DNA of 64,000 nt, taken from assembly GCA_037176725.1 (NCBI GenBank), contig JAZBRS010000011.1, positions 4,030,001 through 4,094,000 on the forward strand, written 5' to 3'. Position numbers and translations under genes: made by a program. Positions 9,985-20,036 of the stretch are shown in pieces; position 1 is the first letter of the stretch, and every line of letters begins with the position of its first letter. This DNA comes from Posidonia oceanica (Eukaryota > Streptophyta > Magnoliopsida > Alismatales > Posidoniaceae). The notes under the pieces are model-generated. The model saw only the letters and a list, made by a program, of their open reading frames with translations, had not been told where the DNA came from and ran no database searches.

Positions 9985-12900
9985 CTACTCCTCCCACGAG
10001 CTGTACTCCTCATCAGAGTCGGGATCCTGTCTTTGCACCATCTCAGCTGTAGTGCGGGCCACCTTCCAGGTCAGTCTCCTGGAGATCCTAGCAGCACGAG
10101 CCCACGAAGCAGCAGGAGTGGAGGTGCTGACGTCCTTGCCACTGGACCTGTCCTCCTCCTCATGCTCCACAGTAAACTCCTCGTTGCTAGACTTGTTCAT
10201 CTCTCTAGCAGGTACTCTACTATGGAAAGTAGAAAACAAGAGCAAGTCAGAACAGGGAGTGGCACTTATAATTTGATATTATCATAAGCAAAGTAAAAGC
10301 AAACCTCCATGCCAACCCGCCACCTCGCTGCCTGCAGAGAAAAGGGTATTAGAACCAGTAAAGAGCAGTAATACAGTTTAAAGACTGAATTTAACAAGTT
10401 ATTACCTCTTTCGCCCTCATGTCGTCATAGAAGGCCTTGAAGACCTCCTCAAAACCCTACAGAGGATCGACAACTTAGTTAAGTAGTTATCAACAGTTGC
10501 ATATCAGAACAGAATCTACATAAAGGAGAATTTATCATACCTAGGCCCAGTCAACGCTATACCACATCCCATGCTGTGCCTCTTGCAACTCGTCGGCAAA
10601 GAGATATGGTTTCCTGACTCCGCGAAAGCAGTTCTGATACGCGTCAGGTGCCATGTCGCGAGCAAAGTACCGAGGTGGGCGGTCACGAGCCGCAGCAGTT
10701 ACCGCATGAGCCATTGCCCGTGTACAAGCCTTCGACCCCATGTCAGCAGGAGGAGGCAGAATGCAAAACTCATCAGCCATCTGGTGACGAACGCGCTCCG
10801 GGAGATAGAGCGCCGACTTCTTCAGGCAGTAGAATCTGATCTGCCACACCCTCAACTCCCTCGTCGAGTGCCATGGAACCCAATCTAGTCCCTCAAACTC
10901 CTCAAAAGGACGGAGCCGAACCTGAGTCAATAAACAAGCAAGCAGAGTCAGAAATCAGTATGATAACTTTGCAGAATTGAAATGAAAGCAGAAAGGACTT
11001 ACATCCTTTAAGCACTGCAGGTCCAACAGATATCTATACGACTCATAGCCAAACACACCCGAGGCAAGCCTGTGGTCTGGCTTGAACCACTGCCGTGGAA
11101 GAGGGAGCATCTCGGGACGTAGCCGATAGAAGTAATGACCCTGGACGGTGTGCTCTATCGCCCAATACTGTTAAGGGAAAACAGAGGAAGTCAGAACAGC
11201 TTTCAAATGGCAGTCTTACAATTAAACAAGCAGAATTTAAGGCTTACCGTGAGGAGGGGGTACAAGCCTATGTACGAGCGTCGTCCCTGCTGAACGACAC
11301 TGTCCAAGCCACAGAGCAGCCAGGCATAGCTAGCTCCTCCCCAGTCATACATATCAAGGCGATCCAGGTCTGCCAGATAGATCAGCTAATCCGCGTGCAC
11401 ACAGTATCCCGAGGCATCGCAGAAGATCAGGTAGATCAGCTCTAGTAGAAAGTGCCGCAACACGAAGGATGACTGCACCGAACCAAGAGCTGGCTCGGGC
11501 CACACCTCCGTCCAACTGCGAAGCCAGGACAGCTGGAAACTACACTTCAAGCGGTTGTTCTTAGGCCGCACCCTCCCAAGCAAGCCAGGCACCATCGCGA
11601 AGCCCTGTGTCGCCTTGCCCACAATGGGCTCTCCTTCGAAACGCAGGCCTATCAGTAGTGCCCAATGCTCTAGCAGCACCGTCATCTCCCCATGCGGGAA
11701 GTGGAACGTGTGCGTCTCGTGCCACCACCGCTCGACAAGGGCCTGGGAGAAGGGTAGTGCCCGTGGATAGCCGGAATTCGCAGGAAACTATGAAAAGGGG
11801 TGCAATGCAGCAGAAAGACACGTAGATGCTCCAGCAAATGCCGAAAGTGCTCCAACATCGGTGCCCAGTGACACCTCATTGTTCGGGTAGCATCCCCAGC
11901 ATGCAGAAAGCATATCAGAGTTAGTCACTCATTATTTAAAGACAAAGAACAGCTAAATGAAAAGCACGCTTACCAAGAAGTCATCCCTCTCATAGATGTG
12001 ATCAGGATCTAACAAGCGATCCCCATGGTTGCCCCTCTCCTGCAATTGTAACTCAAGTAAAAAACACAGGTAGTTGAACAAACAAAGAGAAGAGCAAACA
12101 GAGACTATTTCGAAGCATACCTCCTTGTAGATAATCGGTGGGACCGGACCAGAAGGCTGCTCTGACACGATCAGCGTCCTCGAAGTTGGGTAACTCGAGG
12201 TGGAAGCCTGGGAACTGGAGGCACCTCGGCTCGAAGCCCGAGAGCCGGTCACACCCTGACTCGCAATCCGAGAGGTTGAAGCGCCTCGACTCGCAGCTCG
12301 AGAGGGAGAAGCACCTCGACTCGTAGCCCGAGAGGTAGAAGCACCCTGACTCGTAGCTCGAGAGGTGGAGGCACCTTGAGTCAAAGTCCGAGAGCTGGAG
12401 ACTCCTTGGCTCAAGGTCCGAGAACCAGAAGCACGGGCCCGCGACATCTCAGGAGCAGAATCATGGACAAACTGCAAAACAAGGCCATTAGTACAGAGTA
12501 TTTCATAGTTAAATCTCAGAAAATACGAGCACAAAGCAAACAAGCATATTGAAATTGCAGAATTAGTAGATACAGTGGCATCATTACAAGCAAGCACGTG
12601 AAAATTGCAGGATCACCCCAAGAATGGGTAAATTGCAGAAAGTTTGCAAAATTTACAAGATCATGGCATAAATTGTTAAAATCACAGAATTTGCATTGAT
12701 CATGGCATAATTTGCAAGCATATCGCCAGAATTGCCAGATCATCCCCAGAAGCAGGTAAATTGCAGGATTTGCCGAAAATTGCAGAATCCAGCCAGAACA
12801 TGGCAAAACATGGCAAAACTATAGGACATTGACACAGTTAGCAGACTAACATGGTAAATTTGCAAAATTGCAAAAATTGCACAGCATGGCATAATTTGCA

Positions 12901-14075
12901 GAAAATTGCTAAAATTGTAGTATTATTACAGGATGGCAAGAATCTTGGCATAAATCATAGAAAATTGCAGAATCTAGGCATAATCACGGAATGGCACAGG
13001 ATTACAGATTCATGGAATCATTGCAAAATCCATCCAACATGATGGAACATGTGAAAATCACAGAATTATGACAGGGTTTGCAAAAATGGTAGAGTTATTG
13101 CAAAATCATAGAAATCATGGCAGTAACGCAAAATCCGGTGCAAAAATGCAAGCACCAAACTCAGAAATAGTAGAGTGCAAGCAAATAAGATCAAATTCAA
13201 AAAGCAAATATCAGAATGCAAACATACAGATTAGTGCATCACAGTTCAATGTCAAAGTGTAAACATTGAACAGCAGAATTCAAGCATTACGATATCAAAA
13301 GGGAAACTTTGAACAGCAAAATCAACATACAGAGTGCATGCATCAGAATTTAAAAATCACAGTTGCATAACAGTTGCATAGCGGTTGCACGGCCTCGACA
13401 TCACAGTTATTTGGCAAAAATGCCAATATCGACGCCAGCAGTGAACATCCCAGCCACCTCGGTGCCTCCAGCCGGAACCATTGTCGCCAACGTCCAAGCC
13501 TCGCCAGAGTCCTCATGACTCCGTCTGGCCGAGCCACCTTGCCACCGACGGCACCTCACCGTTGACGACACCCAAACCACCCTAGAGCACAAAGAAAAGG
13601 GGAAGAGGAGGACGAGATATATGCCGTACAGAGAAGAGAGAAGAAAGAATCAACAGCATACCTCGGTGGAGACCGTCGGAGAATTGTCGCCGACCACAGC
13701 CTTCCTTCGTGCGTTGCTCCCAGCCTCAGTGCCGCGTCGAGCATCACCTCCGCTCCGCGTACCACCGCTCTCAGCTGTAGAGCCTGCCTGACGCCGTGAG
13801 CCACCGCTGGTCGCCGCAGGGCTCTCCCGTGCATCACTACCCCGTGCACCCTTAGCCGCAGAGCCACTCCGAGCACCATCGTCGCCTGCCGCAGAGCCTA
13901 CTGCCCACACATTGCCGCCTCGTGAGCTACTGCCCCCAATCGGTGCCCTCTCCCGCGCACCGTCGCTGCCAACAGGGCAGCGCCATGTGGCGTGCCCCTC
14001 AGCACCGCCGCTCTCAGCCGCAGAGCCTCCCCTCGCGCTGTCGTCGCGCCGCTCCACATCGCCATCGCCAGCCAT
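9985..14075 (-). pseudogene. Plant mobile domain (PMD, MAIN-like) gene with introns, mildly broken
   Basis: Minus-strand exons inferred from splice sites: 14075-13662 (Ala/Gly/Ser-rich, good start context), possibly one near 13580, 12471-12121, 12039-11974, about 11877-11248, 11167-11003, 10921-10541, 10456-10406, 10331-10305 and 10219-9985. The PMD core (PF10536 type) lies at about 11740-10600, with ALVERWWHETHTFHFPHGEM, LLIGLRFEGEPIVG, MYDWGGASYAWLL and LRVWQIRFYCL. Exon 12471-12121 has about nine Ser/Arg/Gly/Ala decamer repeats (SRATSQGAST type). The C-terminus is acidic and ends DSDEEYSSWEE. PMD proteins include nuclear gene-silencing factors of the MAIN/MAIL1 group and many transposon-borne relatives. 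Defects: TAG at 11386-11388, TAG at the last codon of the 10541 exon, and a frame change near 11760. It is antisense to retrotransposon D, whose 3' repeats begin about 1.2 kb upstream of its start. Confidence 0.75.
12600..13340. repeat. degenerate AAATTGCA-rich repeats inside a PMD-gene intron
   Basis: AAATTGCAGAAT-like and ATGGCA-like motifs recur at irregular intervals of about 15-40 bp across this intron. There is no clean period and no coding potential. Similar motifs continue upstream of the gene (14,370-15,210). Confidence 0.6.
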
Positions 14076-15260
14076 CTTCCCACTGTGTCGCCAGAATCAG
14101 AGAGGAGGAGTTGGATAATAAGACCAAAAGCCACAACCGAGAGTGGTGTAGCAGTGGAATGAAAAGGAAAAATGAAAGAAGAAAGAAACGGTTTAAAAAC
14201 CAAGCATTGCATTTTATTTCATGCAGTAAGGTTTGCAAAGGAAAAATTAAATGAGAAGATGGTTGAAGATCAGTTGCCAACAGTTGTCTTTTTTGTGGGA
14301 CCCACCAACTTTAGAATTTCTCCAACAATTTGGGACAACTACTTCACGTACATAGTGCCATGCACAGGGTGCAAAATGCAAATTACCCAGTGAAATTGCA
14401 GCTTAGTCCCCAAACTTCTGCAAAATTGCACACAAGTTCTTGACATAGGAAAATTGCAAATCAGGTCCCTAAGGTTGTGAGTATAACTAGGAAACCCCAT
14501 GATCAGCAGAATTGCTCAAGAAACCCCTGAGGTTGTGAAAATTGCAGACAGGCCCCCAACTTCGGCAAAATGCCAGAACAGTGCCCAGCAGTCAGCAATG
14601 ATACTAGTCATAATCGGTATTAGTGCATCAATTGAAGACGCTCCCAGAATGAGCAGCAAAACAGCGGAGCAAGCAGATGGGCAGTATATTCCCTCAAAGT
14701 CCTAGAAACTGCAATTAGGGCCCTAACTTCTCAGTGGAATCAAAGCAGCTCAGATCATTGGCAAATTTCTGTCAGCGCCCCTCAGGATCTTGAGGATAGC
14801 ACCCCCGAACCAGGCAGGGTTGTAGATTCAGAGAAACAACTAGCAGAAATCAGTGCACGGGAAAATTACAGAAAAGTCCCTGTAGTTTCTCAGAATTTCA
14901 AAGTCCAATCAGACTGATGCCAGACTTACTCGGAGCAGCTCCAGATAGAGTACACAGTCACGGCGTCCAGCAATTGCCCTCAGGACCAGCAGAATCGCCG
15001 TGTGCCTCGGACGGGAGATTTGCACCTAGGCCCCTATCTTTCTGCAAACTGCGGAGCATACCTTGCAGCACTCTACACAGCCACAAGCATCGCTTCACAG
15101 CCTCCTTAGCCTGATATATCTTTCAGAGCACCACACAATTAGTCAGAAGTACAGAGACCCTCTTGATTGGGTAAATTGCAACAACACCCCTGCAGTTTGG
15201 CATAATTGCACAGATGCTCCTATCAGCACAGAAGCCGCAACCGTCCAGTGAGGCATCGCA
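14076..15260. other. region upstream of the PMD gene
   Basis: No convincing gene. On the minus strand this would be the promoter and 5' UTR of the PMD gene. It holds dispersed units in which AAATTGCA is followed by AGGTCCC or AGGCCCC-like strings (for example 14395-14560 and 15170-15200). It passes directly into the 3' repeats of element D with no visible boundary. Confidence 0.5.
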
Positions 15261-16710
15261 GTTGCGGTCACCGACCCAACACCCTCTGCCTGGATCTTTT
15301 CCTCGGGCTGACAACCCTAACTATCACGAGACTGTCCATGGACCTTTGCCATATCGCCAGATACTGGTATTCCCGTTATATTCGCGGTCGATAAGTCCGA
15401 AACTTATCACATTTCAGCCTACTCCTTTGCAGTCGATAAGTCTGGAACTTATCATCACCTTGCTTTTCCTTGGTCGATGAGTCCAGAACTCATCATATCG
15501 TGCCATTCTACCCCTTTTGCGTGCCTTCGTGCCGAACGGACGGAGTCCTGCCTACTTGTTTCCTCGAGCCGGAAGGACGAGGACAAGCTCCCCTTTTGCG
15601 TGCCTTTGTGCCGGACAGACGGAGTCCCGCCTGCTTGTTTCCTCGAGCCAGAAGGACGAGGACAAGCTCCCCTTTTGCGCGCCTCCGTGCCGGACGGACG
15701 GAGTCTCGCTTGCTTGTTTCCTCGAACTGAAAGGACGAGGACAAGCTCCCTTTTTGCATGCCTCCGTGCCGGATGGACGGAGTCTCACCTGCTTGTTTTC
15801 TCGAGCCGGAAGGACGAGGACAAGCTCCCCATTTGCACGCCTCCGTGCCAGACAGACAAAGTCCTGTTTGCTTGTTTCCTCGAGCCGGACGGACGAGGAC
15901 AAGCCCCTCTTTTCCTTTCGCGCGACTTCGCTCTGGACGGACGAAGTCCCGTTTGTTCTGGTTCCTTGCCGAGCATGCAAAGACCACCTTTTTTTCCCCT
16001 CTTGGGCTGGCAGTCCTAACTGCTCGATCGACAAACATCAAAATGTCTGCTCGGGCTGGTAGCCCAAACTGCTTGGATGACACCCATCACAATGTCCATC
16101 TCTTTTTCGATGCCGGGAGCATTTCGCTCGCCCTTGGTATTCCTCTCTCGATACCAGGGGCATCTTTTTTATTTGCCTCGGTGTCGTTCTCTTTTCGGGT
16201 CGATAACCCAAACTATCTGGCGAAGAGTCCGTTAACTCCTTGAGTCGATAACCCCAACTATCCGGTGTTGAGTCCGTCAACTCACCACTCATCGCATCAC
16301 GTAGCATGACATCAACGTCATTGCACTGCATTTCTCATCACTGCATAGCATCACCCACTGCGAGTGTCCCTAGTAGAGTTAGCATCATTACAGCATCACA
16401 CCAGCATCGCTTAGAGCCACACAGAGCTCAGCACACACACCGCATCATATAGGATCAACATCACATGCATAGCAACAACATCGCCATCGCTTAGAGCGGC
16501 ACAGAGCTTAGCGTATGCCAGCATCACTAGCGTCATCTGTAGCAGCATTACACGAACCTGCGTACATTCCCTAGTAGAGTTAAGCACACATAAGCATCAG
16601 CATCAGCATCAGCATCGGCATCGACATTTGCTTTCGGATTGCATCGCTCTAACTTGAGCGGGGTGTCTTTTGTCAACCCTGAGCAACAGTCTTGGTTCCC
16701 ATGACCTCAC
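15260..16710 (+). repeat. 3' repeat region of Tat-like element D
   Basis: Homologous to the 3' region of C: the stretch with AACCCTAACTATCACGAGAC at about 15312-15331 has its counterpart in C at about 55731-55770, and 16003-16060 matches about 55380-55450. Contents: three hairpin units at 15391-15500; six copies of a 79-bp tandem unit at about 15511-15985; further broken palindromes built on GATACCAG and GTCGATAA to 16270; then AT-poor CATCA/GCATC-rich sequence to 16650. Hypervariable tandem repeats before the 3' LTR are typical of the Tat/Ogre group. Long open frames here exist in several frames because 79 is not a multiple of 3; they are not genes. Confidence 0.85.
15511..15985 (+). repeat. 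79-bp tandem array, about six units
   Basis: The marker CCCCTTTTGCG recurs at 15511, 15590 and 15669, with diverged copies near 15748, 15827 and 15906, giving a 79-bp period. Each unit contains a foldback: GCTTGTTTCCTCG pairs with CGAGGACAAGC around an AGCCGGAAGGA loop, with a 2-base bulge. Confidence 0.9.
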
Positions 16711-16725
16711 TCAGGGAGGGGCATC
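16708..16725 (+). promoter_or_regulatory. polypurine tract of element D
   Basis: ACTCAGGGAGGGGCATC sits directly before the LTR start TGTAGACACCCC. Element C has the same arrangement (AAGGAGGGGCATC before TGTAGATACCC at 60738). It would prime plus-strand DNA synthesis. Confidence 0.8.
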
Positions 16726-19399
16726 TGTAGACACCCCATTTTTACAGGTACTCGTCAGTGGACACCTCCGGAAGAATAGACCTGGTTGCGGCAGGCTTAA
16801 CCTCACTCCTCACAACTAAAACCCATCAAAACCCAGTTCACAATAAAGCCCAAGCCCATCAACAGCCCAGCACACCCTGGAATAGGCTCAAATCCAACCA
16901 CTGACCTCTGATACAGTCTTAGCGTCTCTAGACGGTGTCATCTCATGACGTCTATAGAAGACAACATCATCTAGCCGCTACGCCAGACGTAGACAAGTGG
17001 CACGCTGTTCAGGTGCGTATTGCTGGCGTGATGCTTTGTTTCAGTTAAAAATGTCAGAAAGGTTTCTTTTGCCATTCCACTCGGGTAAACCTTAGATCCC
17101 TCCCTCCCATTGGTCCTCGTGGATCTAGGCGTGCACTCCTTTGCATCCAGACCATCAAGCCCTCAATCCCAAACCTATTTCCCATCTAATCCCACTCCAT
17201 TTGAATCCATGCCATGCATTTCCCACGTCGTTAACCAACGACATCCGTCTCACCAGCCTCCCTATAGAAACACGTCCACCTTCCTCAATTTACAGCCCCA
17301 CAATCACCCGTCTACTCTCAGAATTCCCGAATCCTCGAGCTAGAATCTCTGCCTTCCTCGAGTGTTCCTGTGAGAAACCCAGCTCCCGTCCGAGTCCTTC
17401 TCCGGCGAGCCACCTCCAGTCCCGCAACCTTACTCCACCTCCTCCACATTCCCAGTCCCGAGTGAGAGAGTGAGCCCCACGTCCAGCCTCTCCATCCCAC
17501 CGTCTGTCAGCTGCGACCGATGCCGACGTCTCCGAACAGCTACCGAGAACACGTGCTGATTCTTCCTCAAGTGAGCATCCTTATCCCTTAGCATAATGTA
17601 GTTCCTTTACGCTTTGTTAGCTTGCAATTTACTTCGCTTTCCACCGCCGTTTTCTGGTTTTGTTTCATCGCCGGTGTAATGCATTCTGGGATGTGTCCGT
17701 GGCTTTGAGTTCGGCACATGGTCGATGAACTTTGAATCGGACAGGTCCCTACATTCCCGCTCGCGCCCCGGTCCTGTGGTGACGCCCTTCGGCCCTCCCC
17801 AGCTGTATCCACAGCCGACCGCCTCTTCCATGGCGGAGGAGTCCGATGAGGTCGAGTGGGACGGGTGGCCGACGTTTTCTTTTTGTTTTTACGCATGCAT
17901 TGCATCTCGAAGACCCGCCTGCCCTCCATGATCTCCGACATAAGCCGCAATGACGCTCAATTGGGATTCATGGCCGTGACAGTGGCCGACGACCCACTCA
18001 TTTCCCGCGTTGCGCAATGGAGTTGGAGAGGCCAAATCATGCATGCTTTTCTCTATTTTTTAGCTTCCTATGGTGCATTGTCTTCCTCTCTAGCTTCCTC
18101 GATCATAGTTTATTTGATTTCAATCTTGTATGCCGTTTGATTGAGCGACAAAGCTGCGGTCTAACTGCGTTTCCTGACGTGAACAAGACGAGCGGCTGGA
18201 GGCGACGTATTGATATGGCGTGACTTCTGAGCATGTCTATCAAGCGTGCCTATCCAGTGCGCCTCACTGGCAGGCAGCCTGAAATTGGGGCAGACCTACA
18301 ACCGAGTTGCTTTTTGTCCCTTTACCTTTTATAACTGCTTTACATTCTATTTTGGTTGCCATGATTTCCGTTTACTTGGTTTTTACTCCGGTATGTCAAG
18401 TTATTTGTGCTTTGAACTCGCGGATCTCTTTGTGATTCTGGGAACGCACCTCGTGAACGGCACAATCTAACGCTATATATCCGCGTGACTTCTGAGCACG
18501 TGGGCAACGCGTCTAGATCCATCGCGTCTCTCAAGCACGCAACCTAAGCCCAGAGTAGATCGTTTATAGAGTCGTGATTCTCTGTTTACTCGTTGATTAT
18601 CTGTTCAGTTTGCTCTTGTTTCCTTTCCTTGCTTGTTTTAATCGCTCTACATGATTTCCAACGTTTTGATTTCCGATTGCTTGCATAGAGCGATGATGAT
18701 TACTACCTGGAGTTCATTTGAACTGTCGGCGCGATGATTGTGCGGGCATCCCCAGCGGATGATCCTAATGCGTCTTATTGGCATGAGTGCTCAGTTCAAT
18801 ATTAGAACACTGGTAGCGTGGCTGAGCTCAGCTTTCATGTTTTAAACGCATCATCTCTATCCAGATCCTATTTACTAGTATTCTGCGTATCTTCAAAAGT
18901 CATAGCATAGCATCCTTGCATCTTGCTCCTCAAGTATACATTAATTGGCATGATTCGCCTACATTGGTTATATGAGAATGGATTTGGCCCAAGAAGACTG
19001 ACTCCTTGGGATGCGTTGGGGGTGCCTAATACATTCCCCACGCGTAACAAGAGTCCTTACCTTTTCTCTGGACAGCATCGACCTCGTGTCGCATCATTTT
19101 GGGTCAGATTACATGTTTTCTTTTGCATCGCATTGCATGTTTCCTTACCTTTCTTTTTCCGATTTTCCTCGTCTTTCCGAATTTAATAGACTAGGTGGCA
19201 ACTCCCTTTTTCTTTCTTTGTCTTTTATCTTTATGCTATTTTCCCCTTATTTCGGTGTTTTTGAGTCGAGTATCCATCCTCGGATTCACCCACATATTCC
19301 GTGATTCATCGAATCGTTGATCGGCACACGCGAGCTCTTGGCCGCGAGTGCCCGAAGGTTGCCGGGACCCTCCCGAGGTTCGATCACCCTATGTCTGCA
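16726..19399 (+). repeat. 3' LTR of Tat-like element D (2.67 kb)
   Basis: Begins TGTAGACACCCCATTTTT after the polypurine tract and most likely ends TATGTCTGCA at 19399, next to Athila-like element F. It has the box GGGTGCCTAATACATTCCCC (19019-19038) followed by GTAACAAGAGTCCTTACC, and AGGTGGCAACTCC at about 19193-19205, both shared with LTRs A, B and C. A degenerate hairpin set is at about 16918-16996 (TAGACG...CGTCTA). Its 5' partner and target duplication are not in the window. The first bases beyond it are AACCA, the expected duplication. Confidence 0.8.
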
Positions 19400-20036
19400 A
19401 ACCAAGGTTCAGAAGATATTGCCAATAATTGTTCATCAGGGAACTATCATTGATTGGAAGGTCATTGGATGGTTCAAGATTTAGATAGGACAAATGGTCA
19501 GCTACCACATTCTCGCAACCCTTTTTGTCCCTAATTTCAAAATCAAATTCTTGAAGGAGAAGGATCCACCTAATCAGTCAGGCTTTTGCATCCTTCTTTG
19601 CTAAAAGGTGTTTCAATGTTGTATGGTCAGTGTAGATGATGATGTGAGATCCTATCAAGTATGATCGGAATTTCTCTAAGGCAAAAACTACAGTTAAGAA
19701 TTCTTTTTCTGTAGTGGAGTAATTTAGCTGTGCTTCATTTAGTGTCTTACTTGCATAGTAAATCACATGTGGTATTTTGTCAATCCTTTGACCTAGAATA
19801 GCACCAATTGCATAGTCAGATGTGTCGCACATGAGTTCAAAAGGTTGGGTCCAATCAAGTGGGTGAATGATAGGAGCAGAAGTCAACTCCTTCTTGAGAT
19901 GTTCAAATGCCTTGAGGCATTCATGGGAGAAGTCAAAAGGGACATCCTTGGACAATAAATTGGTTAAGGGCCTAGCAACCTTGCTAAAGTCCTTAATAAA
20001 TCTCCTATAGAACCCTGCATGTCCTAAAAAGGCCTT
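19400..20036 (-). pseudogene. RNase H region of element F
   Basis: Follows the RT after a frame change near 20036. The segment includes the RT-RH connection (GHAGFYRRFIKDF) and the RNase H domain with FELMCDTSDYAIGAILGQ, YASKTLNEAQLNYSTTEKE and IIIYTDHTTLKHLLAKKDA, i.e. the first Asp, the Glu and the second Asp of the catalytic set. A stop after KKDAKA at 19578 breaks it. The DLSYL-like tail runs to about 19450 and coding similarity fades before the LTR D junction. Confidence 0.85.

Noticed and set aside
13343..13592. Possible additional PMD-gene exon
   Set aside because: An acceptor-like site exists near 13580 but no convincing donor or frame; mentioned only in the gene entry.
15511..15985. 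Regular direct repeats that could suggest a CRISPR array
   Set aside because: Head-to-tail 79-bp tandem units with no unique spacers, in a plant genome.
15470..16083. Overlapping frames of 160-191 codons on both strands
   Set aside because: They run through the 79-bp tandem array. The period is not a multiple of 3, so several frames stay open; no family match.
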